64,000 nt of DNA from Multifurca ochricompacta. Lineage: Eukaryota > Basidiomycota > Agaricomycetes > Russulales > Russulaceae. The notes under the pieces are model-generated. The model did no database searches and had not been told where the DNA came from. It saw nothing but the letters and a program-made list of their open reading frames with translations. The stretch covers positions 62,001 to 126,000 of the forward strand of contig WTXG01000076.1 in NCBI GenBank assembly GCA_022496185.1, written 5' to 3'. The position numbers and the translations under genes are program-made. This document shows positions 32,101 to 43,174 of the stretch, piece after piece. Within the stretch, counting starts at the first letter, position 1; each line of letters opens with the position of its first letter.

Positions 32101-34149
32101 AATATCATTCATTCAATCATTCCTCCGTGATGTGCCCAACGGCAAGCAAGGAAGGGGGAATGGACACGAACGCGACAATGTTCTCGAATGTCATACGAAG
32201 CCCTGCTTCGTGTGCAAAGACTCCTTGGTTGAGTACCTCCTGGACGACTTGTGCCTGCCTCAACTTCCGGCTCTCGCGTTTGCGACTGAGCTCCGCGAGA
32301 GTCCGCACATCGACAAGATCTTTCCGCAAGCGCCTCGTAAGCTGTGCCCCGTATACATGATCCCACCCAAAATCCAAACTGCAAAGCGCGCCACGCACCT
32401 CTAGCTTCGCTACTTTCTCCTCGTCCGTTTGAACGCGACTACCCGTCGACGCGGTCCAAGGCTCTAGATGCAGTCTCTTTAAAAGAGGCGCACCTCTACG
32501 CGCTTCGCGTTTCAAGCTCCAATACCGACATACCAGTTCGACGAACTCGGCACGCTTACGGATGGTGATTTTGTTGATGTATTGGAGTATGCGGGACAAG
32601 ATGAGTGCAGGCACGACGGGAGGGCCAGGTTTGTACGTCTTGGCATACGCGCGAGCGGATTTGCTCGACTTTGCTTCGGAGTGTTCCGACCCCGCCTCGG
32701 CTCTCAACGCCTCGGCACGGGCCTCAAGTTTTTCGCGCTTGCGGAGCGGTTCAGTACACAAGACACACACAACATAAATTTGCGACGAACAGGCATATGC
32801 TTCTCGCAAAAACACTGGAGAGGGGGAGGTTCTAAGCCTGATGAAGCCTTCATCGGCATCAGAAACTTCTCCTTGCGCGCACAGGTAACATGATATGCCA
32901 AGAAACAGGAATTCTTGCTGCATTGGATGCAGGCCCCTTCTCTGATGTCGCAAACCGAGCATTTCTGAGGATTTTCAACTGAGAACAAAACACATAAAAC
33001 GTAAGGGTCCTCCAGACAAACCAGTTTCCAACGTTGCTTTGATATCCGCTCAACTCCGGTAATTGGCTCCATGAAGACCTCGTTCGCAACGCGGGTCTCC
33101 GGAATCCAAATCGCGCAGAGCAGGTGAACCCATTCGCCATGAACGGTCTGCTTGAACGCGCCACCCTCGTTCGGGCAGAGAAAGCAGGACTAACGACAAC
33201 GACGAACGACATGTCTTCATGAGCCTTTCTTTCAACGCGCCCCGAAAAAATAAAATAAACGTACCACAGGGTTCTCTGGCGACACCGTACATTTTCGACA
33301 TAACCACTGCCCTTCTGGAATGTACGGAACGCCATAGCAATCTTGAAAAAAAAAAAAATAGAAAGCCGATACTCAATGATCAAGGATCACCCCCTCCGGC
33401 CAGGCCACGCGTGGAGACAAACCTTGATGAACGGCCAAATTGCACCCGTCGCAGAACACGATGGCATTGGTGTTCTCCCCTTCCGAGTCGTCGCAGATCG
33501 CACAAGTAGAGTCTTCCGAAGGCAGCGCTAGATCCGGTTTCGGGATATTCTTCGTCTGCGCAAAGAAACGGAACCAAAATTAGTGAGTCGAGGTAATCAA
33601 GGAAGAGTCCATCGCACACCAAGTCGAACCACTCCTTCTCCAACCTATCCATCACGATCTCGAATGCCTCATACGATATCTTATCCAATTGTTCCTTTTT
33701 TCGTTCAGCATTGAGAGCGTCGAGCCAATCCTGGTCTGTTCCCGAATGTGATCAGCGATGGCCACACGGCGAATCCCATAATAGGGAGGAGAGGAGGGAG
33801 GAGTAAACCTTGTTCATCCATGTCATATTCGACCTGTACTGCGAGCTCGGCTTCGAGTGGCTCTAAACCCCTCAAGTTCAGCGCCCACAAGATGCGTTTT
33901 AACGCAGTGAAGGGGGCATACCAATGTATCGAATGTAGTGTTGGGGCCTTTCAAACAAAGAAAAGTCATTGTCTGTACCACCATGAGCGACCAAATCGAA
34001 GGAAAAGAAGTATTCACGCGCGCACATCCATAAGAGCGCTGTTGATTGTCATGAACTCCAGAGCGAGCAGTTGACCCTTCACCGACAACTTTAACAAACG
34101 AGACTTTGGGAAGAGATATGGGAGCTGGGGACGCCACCCCGCGCGCCAT
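29185..34149 (-). CDS. NTO1: NTO1/BRPF-type chromatin scaffold (PHD-ePHD-bromo-PWWP)
   Basis: Scaffold of a MYST-type histone H3 acetyltransferase complex (NuA3 in yeast, MOZ-BRPF in animals). Start ATG 34149. Domains in order: an EPL1-like N-terminal segment ([26 protein letters not shown], then [21 protein letters not shown]); a PHD finger at about 33270-33530 ([21 protein letters not shown], then a C-terminal CRKC pair); an extended PHD at about 32800-33190 ([24 protein letters not shown], then [26 protein letters not shown]); a bromodomain at about 31830-32110 ([12 protein letters not shown] and [16 protein letters not shown]); long disordered acidic linkers; and a PWWP domain at about 29650-29910 ([16 protein letters not shown]). 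Stop 29185-29187. The full domain set with bromo and PWWP is closer to animal BRPF than to budding-yeast Nto1. Introns are numerous and not all fixed. Confidence 0.92.
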
Positions 34150-34299
34150 TTTATTTATTATGATTACAACTTGGGAGTAGTGGAATGGATGGAACGTCAG
34201 GGTCGGATCGGGTCAGGTTGGGTCATCAGTCAGTCAGTCACGGTAACAGTCACGGTCACGGTCACACACTACTACACACTCTAGCTCGCTAGCTGCTAA
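34150..34299. other. Short gap with CAGT / CGGTCA tandem repeats
   Basis: The 150-base gap between the NTO1 start and VPS34 stop carries short tandems (TCAGTCAGTCAG, CACGGTCACGGTCAC). This is both the NTO1 promoter and the VPS34 3' end. No gene. Confidence 0.6.
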
Positions 34300-37200
34300 T
34301 TAGCTCCTCCAGTATTGTGCAATGTCGTGGAACCGATCGACAACTTTCGTAAAATAAGACGTCTCATTCAAGAGGGTCTCAAAATGTTTCATCGCCTCTT
34401 CCTCCGTGAGATCCAACATGAACTTCTCTTGCAATAACTCGTGAACGTTACGACCCTTTATGTCAGGAATGTTCGCGTCGACCATCAACGTGACGAGATT
34501 GAGAATGAGGTTCGCGCTCTGCCGTAAGATGCTGAACGCCGTGAAGCAAAAATTCGTGAAGCGCGCATAGTGCTGAGAGTGCGGGCCTCCCATCCCATCG
34601 ACCATCTCTTTACAAACCTTGACCGCGGGTGGATACAATTTTGGATCGTGCCCGAGGATATAACCAAAGTCGACATGGAAAAAATGTCCTGATGCAGTAT
34701 CTTAGCCTTTACCAACCCACATCGAAACATTGAAGCATAAATTTTTTTTCTTTTTTTGGGGAGAGGTGGGCTTACCATCCGGAGCGACGAGGAGATTGTC
34801 CAGATGACGATCGCCAATGCCAAGTATATAGGTGACGACGCAATACCCCGCTTGGATATCAAATTTTTTTTAAAAATACAGATTTCGTGAGTTTCTGGAG
34901 GCTTACCACAACTACGAACGAATGTATCGATGACACCGGGATCGACGCCGTACGTCCCAACACTACCCTCGTCGGGGTAGTGTGCGCGCATGTAATTAAG
35001 GAGCGTCCCATTATCGCTCACAATGCTGGCGATGGTTTTGCTCGGAACAAATTCCATCATGCCCTGTTGGGGTCCCGTGGCAAGTACGGGATATGGCGTC
35101 AACTTGACATCAAGATTCTCCTGCCGGAGCAGCCTGTCCATAAGTGTGAACAATTGGATGACGAGCTGATCTTGACGCAAGTCGTCCCCGTCCTTGAACA
35201 TGATGGGATACTCGGACCCATCCGAACAGCTGAAGTACAACAAGAGTGGAGACAAGTTGGATTTGAAAATCGAAGCCTTCTCCGGGATGACCCCCACCAC
35301 TTCAACGTTTCCGTTGAGCGGGAGAGCGAGAGGAGCCATAGAAAGAAGATTGTTTCTGGAATCGGCGAGGAAAGAGCGTAGCTTTTCGATTCTCTTCGGT
35401 CGCGGCTCCTTTTGATTACTAAATTCCTTGGCGCGTTTCGCGAGAGAGGCGACGAGCTCCGCCTGGCGACCAAGAAGCTCTCTACGTTCCTTTCCGTTCT
35501 CTGACTGCAGAACGAAGTTTAAGCGTCACTCGGGGTCAACTGAAGAAGAGGAATGGAAATAGAGAAGTCATAGTACCTACCTCCAACAAGTGCTTCAGGA
35601 AGTTGAAGATGACTTTGCCATACATTTTCCCCATCAGACGATCCTCCAGAGCAACTTCAACGGTCAAGTACCAGTACAATCTGTAACCAAGCACACGATT
35701 ATTCACAGCGCGAGTGACCAAGAAATCCGCGAGACCGCTATCGTCATACGACACAGCACTTGCTGTCGAACGCAATGACCTTGTGTCACTGGCTGAGCTC
35801 TCAAACTTGAGGGCTTGCACCAGCTGTAATAGATATAACATGAGCTCCTAAGGTGTAGTAGTGAGTCAGGATGTCCGCCACTGTACGAGGTGCCACACAC
35901 GTACGTCGTCGTCTGCTCTCGCTAGTTGTTTCACTGCAAAAGCCCGCACACGGGAGTCAACAGTGCCAGGGCCTAGAAGCTCTAGCGCGTCATCTGTATC
36001 GATCTCCGTCCACATGGGAAGTAACTCTTCTACAGCCTGCTTCACTTCCATTGGGTCTCGCCATGTCACCGATTTGACGAATTTGGTCAGACCTCGCTTG
36101 TCGCGCGTAAGGTAAAAGCGGTACTTCCACACCAGGTCTTTCTCCTCTGAAGTCAGGACTTGGCTCGGCGCGTAATTCAAAATTATCTTTTAAAGATTTA
36201 GAAAAGGAGTTCAGGATCTCCCTTTTTCTTTACCCGCGAAAAAAATATGGAACGTACCCCGAGCTCATCACGCAATTTAGTGTTGGGCTTCAGCTCGCGG
36301 TCATAGGGACTGCTACGGTGACTGCGCACGAGGCGACGGTGTTTATCTTCAACAGGATTGTCCCGTAGTACGTCGGAATCTACAATGGCCCACATGTATG
36401 TGTCGGCGTGAAATGATGGGGGAAGGAGAGGAGGTATCGCCGTATGTGTCGTGGGCGGCGGGGCGGATGGTTGGGAGGCCGAGGCCACAGCTTCCTGTCC
36501 GCTAAAAAGTCAACATCACGCGCAAGGAAAGAAAAAAGAAACACGTACAAGCTCGCTGAATATAATAGGGAAGTCGAAGCGTGGCAAATCGATATAAAGA
36601 TACAAATTGTTCGACTTCTCAGTCTCCATCTTGAACTCTGTTTAGCCGGTGTGTGCAACGGGGAAGAGAGGGGTCATATATGTTCACCCACCGCGTGAAT
36701 TTCTGACATCCTCCGGAAAACCAACTTGTCGAGCCATTCCGACTTGGGCATATCTCCCCGCTCGTGCTTCTTCACTAGCTACAATAGTTGAATGAAGAGC
36801 AGAGGAGACTAAGTTCTACTTCGAATACGGGATAGACAAAGGGGGGGAAGGGGGAGCGCTGTCGCACCTTTTCCAACCTTCCCATCTCATCTCTAATTCC
36901 TGACTTGCTCGGAGTCGTAGTTTCCACGCTTCCATCGGCTTCCTTGCCTGGCCATAACAACATTCGATGTTTTCCCCTCCTCAACGTCCTACCAAAACGT
37001 AAACACTATCCATCAACACCTAAGTCAGCACGAGCACGAGGGGAAAACAGCACACCATTTCTTGCTGAACAGCCTGAAAGTCGTGCCGCCAACAGGCACC
37101 GCTGCGCGAGGCCCGGCTATATCCCATACAGTAAACGTGATCTGTGAGCTGAGCGGGAGGTCGCAATAGCGAATCGGTAGTGTGATCCACTCGTTCCACC

Positions 37201-37661
37201 TGGTTTCAAGAGAGGTGAGCCGTTGATGTACCGCGAGTGAGGTAGAACACTAACGTATAGCTATTCTTGAAGGCCTTGTAGGATGTCCGGAATGGGATGG
37301 TAAGTGGCTTGTTGTCCGCAAGGAGTTGACAAGTAACGTAGAGGTCTGAGAGGGTACTATTCAAGATGTCAGGTCCCGCTGGGGAAGGGACGGGGGGAGG
37401 GGCCAAGAAGCAAGTAAGGTAAAGTGAGCGTGAGCGTACGGGGATTGAACACCATGGAAACGCAATTCAGGTTTTTCTATGAGTTCTGTGAGGGGTCGAG
37501 GATGGCGTGTACCTTCTAGTTGAGATCTGTATGATGAGTGAGTTAGTTAGCACATCGCATCAGGGGGGGATAGAACGAAGCGCAGACATTCGAAAAGTAA
37601 CGGGAACTTTGAGATCACAAGAGCGTCCGAAACTGAAGTCCTCCTTGTTGTCCTTGTCCAT
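34300..37661 (-). CDS. VPS34: Class III phosphatidylinositol 3-kinase Vps34
   Basis: Makes PtdIns3P from phosphatidylinositol for autophagy and endosomal sorting, in complex with Vps15 and Vps30. ATG 37661 starts [20 protein letters not shown], as in fungal Vps34. A C2 domain follows ([31 protein letters not shown]), then the helical PIK domain (about 35870-36700; [35 protein letters not shown]), then the kinase domain: [22 protein letters not shown], the catalytic loop [10 protein letters not shown], the activation loop start HVDFGYILG, and a C-terminal helix ending [10 protein letters not shown] at stop 34300-34302. Key catalytic residues are present. It lies in a run of three minus-strand genes. 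Exon ends in the PIK domain were not all resolved. Confidence 0.95.
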
Positions 37662-37810
37662 TTTATATTGACAGTTAAATGAAAGATTGGAGGAGTGAGC
37701 CCGCGTTGAGGCCGACTGCTGACACTCGGGTAATTCGGGATAAGGCGGGCCGGGTCAACATGACGATTTCTATATAGTACAAATACATGACATGGTACTA
37801 ATGGCAGCGC

Positions 37811-39560
37811 TCAAACACGCGTGCCATACACATCCTTAGGTTCAACACCAGACTGTCCCTTACGGGTGTTCGCCTGTGCCCATCTAATTACAAACGAGTA
37901 TCAGTATATCAATCCAGTAATAACAGAGGGGGACGTACTTTTTGATTCTGATGGACTCGATCTGGATGAAGCCCGTCGTGTCAGTCGGTTCAAAGCCTCC
38001 CAACACGTCCATAGACGATTGCTGTTCATCATATAGACCCTAAACCAGATCATCAGCAATCAATCCCAAGGCGAACAAACCTCACCCCTTTCCGCGCGGC
38101 TTACCTCGTCAGACGAGCGTCCTTCGATGATCACGTTACCCTTGTATAACTTCAACCGGACGACGCCATTCACTGTGCGCTGACTCGCGGGTATAGCACT
38201 CGTGACGAACTCGCGTTCCGGAGTGAAAAAATGACCGTTGTACAAGATGCGGCCCAACTCGATGGTAACAAACTGGTCGCGAAGTGCACGGACGTTTCGA
38301 TCGAGCGTCAACCCCTCCAGATCGATGTGCGCCTCACGCAGGATCGTGGCACCAGGAGACTCATAACACCCTCGCGACTTGACGCCAATGAAGCGGTTCT
38401 CGACAATGTCGATGCGCCCGATGCCGTGCTTACGGCCCAATGAATTTAACGCAACGAAGATGTCGACAGCGTCCGTGTGCGTTTCCGAGCCCGCGGTCAC
38501 TTTCACCGGTATTCCACTCTTAAACTCGATCGATATGGACTCGGGAGTGGCGGGCGCATTTTCGGGAGAGGAGGTCAGCCTCCACATATCAGCAGGCGGC
38601 GTGGCGTTAGGGTTTTCTAAGACTCCAGACTCGTAAGAGATGTGGAAAATGTTCTCGTCTGTCGACCACGACTTTTCAGCCGTCTGTTGAACGGGGATCT
38701 GCTTCTCTGCAGCGTAGGAGAGTAACGCCTGACGGCCCGCGAATCGTTCGTAAAATTCTGCGATTAGTTCACAACATCGTTTGAATAGAATCCAGCAAAT
38801 TTGTACACAAGATGTACCCACTGGGGATCCGCCACGGTGCGAGCACCTTGATATCGGGTTTGAGCCCGTAGAAGGCAAGTTCAAACCTGACTTGATCATT
38901 TCCTTTCCCTGTACACCCATGAGCCACGAAGCTGGAAGTATGAATGTTAGATTCTAAAAAGTATTTAAAAACAGTTGGAGGTGCTTACTCGCATCCCTCC
39001 TTGGCGGCAGTGGCGATCATTCCGCGAGCGATGACAGGACGTGCTAAAGAAGTTCCAAGAAGGTACACGTTCTAGTTGAAAATGAACACTGTCAGATAAA
39101 CGTCATGTCTCGCGAAAGGGCAAATTAACCTCGTAGATGGCATTAGCTTGGACTGCGGGATAGATAAGCTCGGTCACGAACTCGCGCTTTAGATCCTGCG
39201 TGCGGTTCACTTAGTTATTCCGCAATATGAACATAAACATAAACAGTCCCGACGAACTTCGAGATAAAACTTTTTCGCTCCAACACCAAGAGCTTTTTTA
39301 CGAGCAGCCTCGAAATCCTTCATGTAGATATATGATTAACAGCCCTCTCGTGGATTGTCAGCCATGGCCGCTCACCTCCTCTTGACCAACGTCGGCCATG
39401 AAAGCGTAGACTTCATAACCTTGTTCAATGAGCCACGCGAGGATGCACGAAGTGTCTGTGAAATGTCTCAGCCTAAGCTCCAGGGCTATGTGCGATCGCA
39501 GGTACGCTCACCAAGGCCACCAGAATAGGCCAGGAGAACGCGACCTTTGGAAGCAGACAT
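37811..39560 (-). CDS. ARG1: Argininosuccinate synthase
   Basis: Joins citrulline and aspartate with ATP to argininosuccinate in arginine synthesis. ATG 39560 gives [16 protein letters not shown], the ATP-pyrophosphatase P-loop (SGGLDTS), with an intron right after GGL. The next exons read [15 protein letters not shown] and VGAKKF. The large exon (about 38060-38870) has [16 protein letters not shown] just before it and then [33 protein letters not shown], a signature of the family, and ends [10 protein letters not shown]. The last exon carries [20 protein letters not shown] and ends at stop 37811-37813. No defects were seen. It is divergent to the RidA-family gene. Confidence 0.96.
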
Positions 39561-39964
39561 TACTATTTGTTCTCAGATTTTTTTATGGGGAGGGGAGGTG
39601 TTTTGGTTAAGTTGTGGACGAGTTCCGCATTTTAACTCTCGAGGCGGGAGATAAAATGGTGATCAGCTGATAGATTATGATCTATCAAATTAATGGTAGT
39701 ACAGGATTCCCTGTTCGCTGTCATTGTCATGTGTGTGTGGAGAATAGCTGCGACGTAATGTCAGTACGACATTTTAGTTAATTTATGTTTCTAAAATCCA
39801 CCGTGTCACAATAATTTTGGTTTAGCGTAACCAGTCAAAGTACAGAGACTTCACAGCTCAGGGGCAATGGATTTCACACAAAAAGTCATGCGGCACACCA
39901 GCGCCTTTTCATTTAAATACTCTCACATCCTGGGATCGATAGAGCTTTTCGCAACAAATCCGCC
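39561..39964. promoter_or_regulatory. Divergent promoter region of ARG1 and RidA gene
   Basis: A 404-base gap between two start codons pointing away from each other. It contains AT-rich stretches (39660-39700, 39775-39800) and no clear TATA box at a proper distance for either gene. Confidence 0.4.
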
Positions 39965-40606
39965 ATGACCAAAGAGATCATCTTCACAGAAGACGCCCTT
40001 CCGCCGCTGCCCATCTATTGTAGGCACAAGCTTTATCTGATCGATACAGTGTAGATCTGATCAATTCAATGCAGCGCAAGCTGTCGTCTCAAACGGTACC
40101 GTCTATGCCTCTGGGAACATCGGGATTGATAGAGAGCTCAGGCTAGTGGAGGTGTCGAGGATCAGACAGTGAGTTCGGTGGATTTACTGCTGGTATGGTA
40201 TTGCAGTCTGAAGACCGATTATATTTACAGCGTGCGGCACTTCAGAATTTGGAAAAAGTTCTGAAGGCATCTGGTTCGGGCTTGGAGCACATAGTAAAGG
40301 TGAACATCTATTTGAAAAACCTGGCCCGGGACTTTAAAAGTATGAATAGGATCTACTCTGAGGTTAGCAGAAGAGGATCGAAAAGTTTGCGGTTGACTGA
40401 TTGATAATTCCCCCCCTTTCCTGCAGTTTTTCGAAAAGGGGAAATTCCCGGCGAGGACGTGTATCGGAGTTTCTGAACTTCCTCTAGGAGCGGATGTGGA
40501 GATCGAGTGTGTAGCTGAAGTTGTGGAAGAAAAAAGAACTAAATGGATGCCTCGGATGGATGGAGGTCAGTGGCAAAGTAGTTTGTGTATGTGTCTATTC
40601 ACGTGA
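39965..40606 (+). CDS. RidA/YjgF family protein (possible frame defect)
   Basis: RidA-like enamine/imine deaminases clear reactive intermediates of pyridoxal-phosphate enzymes. Exon 1, 39965-40019, MTKEIIFTEDALPPLPIY; exon 2 from 40075, QAVVSNGTVYASGNIGID; exon 3 from about 40232, RAALQNLEKVLKASGSG and VKVNIYLKNL; exon 4 from 40427, FFEKGKFPARTCIGVSELP, with the conserved Arg of the RidA site, then GADVEIECVAEVVE; stop 40604-40606. Exon 2 has a problem: the perfect donor ACA|GTGAGT at about 40170 can only be reached by shifting one base near 40149-40152, otherwise the frame hits TGA at 40170-40172. An earlier, weaker donor (GAG|GTGTCG) would keep the frame but drop about six residues. So the gene is either functional with an unusual donor or carries a one-base loss. 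Confidence 0.75.
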
Positions 40607-40800
40607 CGTTACTGTAATATAAATATGACTAAGCGTCGCCTCTGCTGAACTAAAAGACCTACTAAAAGACCTACTGTAGACCTTTCCTTACTTGACTTGA
40701 CTTGGGGACGGACGCTAACCTTGACTAGACCATCACGTTCTCCTGAGTTAGTGAGCCCATTCACAAGTACGACTAATCATCGCTTCTTTGTGCTCAAAAT

Positions 40801-42826
40801 ATGCTTCGTCTTATCTCATTTAGCACCCGTTTAATCTACGAAGCAATGGACTCAAACATGACAGCTCCTCCTCGCACCCGACGATCCTCTCATAGACGCG
40901 AGAATCACCCTGCTGGACCTGATCGCCCTCTCTCAGTAAAGAAGCAGCACCGTGACAGATCCCGCGAGCAGAATCGTCACTTGTCTGATGACGACGACGT
41001 CCCTTCCGTCAGGGGCGAAAGACATCGTAGAAAGAAGAAACACCCCTCTTCATCGTTGAATCCCCCTCGAGCTCTGGTATCCGCTCGGGATTGTCTACTC
41101 CCGATCCATTTTCGGAACGCGCGCACAAGTCTCACAAGCAAAACGGAATGCTTCACGGTCACTCTCCGATGCGCCTTCCAACGTACCTCGCACTGTACCG
41201 CGTAGCAAGAGGGATGTGTCCCATGAGGGGAAATACCCTCCAGCCAGGACATCAAGCGTAGTTGCACCATCTGACGATGAAGCGGCGTCCCAACCCATCT
41301 ACACTGGACCTATTGCCGTCATGGAGTTCAATAAGATGAAGAAAGAGCTGGAAGTGCTCAAGAAGGTCTGCTTGTTTTCGCTCCATGATATATAAGACGC
41401 AGTTCACCGAACCTACCTAGCAAACGACTGCTTATAATAAGACTATTGAGAAGCAGTCAAATGTGCGTGGCTCATTTTCCACGTTCCGCGCTCCCTACTT
41501 CCTGACGCCCGTATCAGACTATCTTGTCTCTGGAGAACCAGTTACGTTCAATGAGTCGGGTTCGTCGCGTCAACATTACCTTCATACCCCAGTGTCTCAC
41601 TTTTTTTATTTATTTCTCAATTACAGGCTCACAAGGAGCAGCTATCTAAGATAGAAGTGTTGAAGACGAGAACCAAACAATCAGACGAGGTACACCATCC
41701 CACAATTAGAAGAAGAAAAGATCACCTGCTGACAGTTGTTTAGCTGGCATCCAACATTGAAGGAACTTTACAATGTCAGATTTGCATAGACACACTTACT
41801 AAGCCTTTCGCGTGAGCGAGGTCCTCAGTTTAATCGCCCTCATCATACTCAAGCTACTGTTTTCACAGTCTTTCCCCCTGTGGTCACGTTCTCTGTCAGG
41901 GATGCCTTCAAGATTGGTTCCGTAGTGCCCCCGTACCCCAGGACGAAATGGACGTTGACGAACCTTTACCACTTGTTCTTCGCAAAAAGACATGTCCATT
42001 TTGCCGCTCTATCATTCGGTCCCGTCCGCTTCCTCTCTTTGTCCTCAAGAGTCTTCTCTCGATCCTCTCAAAGGGAAAATCAAGGGATGCCTCCGGCTCG
42101 TTACGACCATCCCCTCCTCCGGACCTCGAAGACCCATGGGCAGAGATTTTCCCCCCTTTGCGAAGCGACTCCGACTCCGACGCGCAAGATGATGATGACG
42201 AGGACTATTCCGAAGACGATGACGATGATGACGACGATGACGGTCATTGGGGTCCATTTGACGTCACATATGACGACGACGACGACGACGACGATGATGA
42301 TGATGATGAAGGAGACGGAGACGAAGGAGACGAAGAAGATGTTGACGTTGATGTTGATGATGATGACAACGAGCGATTGCAGGAATACGATAACGCCTCG
42401 AACGACGAATACGAAGGCGAATGGGTCATGCCCAACTGGGAACCGCCCATTCATCGCAACTCAAACTCGGACCCTCTCGACCCCGACCCCGCCATCGACA
42501 CGCTCCTCAGGCGCGGAGCAACGCGCGGCATGATCGAATCCTATGAAATGGAGTACTCACACGATGAGGGACTAAGCCTTTCCGTCGACGATGGTATCGT
42601 CCTTCATATCGGTTGGAATCTCAACCTCGCCGAAGACGACGGGGACGGTGAACGTTTCGTAGCCTGGTGTCTCGAGGACCTGGAGGCTCGGTCCTATCGA
42701 TGGACCTTTGTCGATCACGACCACGTATATAGACTCGTACGGTCGGACGCCTTGGACGAGTACGCCACGACAGATTCGGAGTGCTGGATCGGGATCGAGA
42801 GCGGCGAAGACGAAGGTGGCGCTTGA
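40801..42826 (+). CDS. RING-finger E3 ligase-like protein with acidic tail
   Basis: Start is either ATG 40801 or 40846 (MDSNMTAPPRT). A basic, Arg/Ser-rich leader (HRRENHPAGPDR, RHRRKKKHP) is followed by a coiled-coil part (FNKMKKELEVLKK, then KEQLSKIEVLKTR) and a RING: LQCQICIDTLTKPF at about 41770-41810, then after an intron SPCGHVLCQGCLQDWF, and CPFCRSII near 41995-42015. The Cys/His spacing fits a C3HC4 RING that would bind E2 enzymes. Behind it, from about 42170 to 42410, is an Asp/Glu run, and then a folded-looking C-terminus (WGWNLNLAE-like strands, MEYSHDEGLSLSVDD). Stop 42824-42826. It has a nuclear look: basic head, acidic middle. Its target is unknown. Confidence 0.8.
42215..42318. 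repeat. GAC/GAT trinucleotide tract in coding sequence
   Basis: Two nearly pure runs of GAC/GAT codons separated by the sequence for GHWGPFDVTY encode about 20 aspartates in the RING protein. Codons alternate between GAC and GAT, so the acidity appears selected and not only due to slippage. Confidence 0.8.
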
Positions 42827-43174
42827 AAGTAACCCGCCCTGTTTTTTTTTTTTTTTTATATATATATCTTTTCTGGGGGAGAGAGGACAGAAGGACAGAA
42901 GAAGTGAAGAAAGGTTGACATTGTTATATAGTACAGCTACACTACACAAATTGAACTGGATAAAACTGGATGATAAAAATAAATTTCCTATCATATACCG
43001 GTGTGCAGGCGCACTCATATGATTATATATAGAGAGCGGCGCGTTGTTGTTCTACAATACGAAAAAGTGCTACACTAATTTAAAAAAAAAAAAATTGCGA
43101 ATAGATGGGGGAGAAACATTTGAGTTCCCTTTAGGAAATTATTTGAATCCCCCACAGGGCAAAAACGAAAAATA
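42827..43174. other. Gap between convergent RING and Doa10 genes
   Basis: About 350 bases with homopolymer T/A runs (42842-42857, 43079-43094) and TATATA stretches. No gene. Confidence 0.6.

Noticed and set aside
33743..34149. Separate small gene upstream of the PHD fingers
   Set aside because: The pieces fit as the first exons of the NTO1-type gene (EPL1-like N-terminal segment) rather than a gene of their own.
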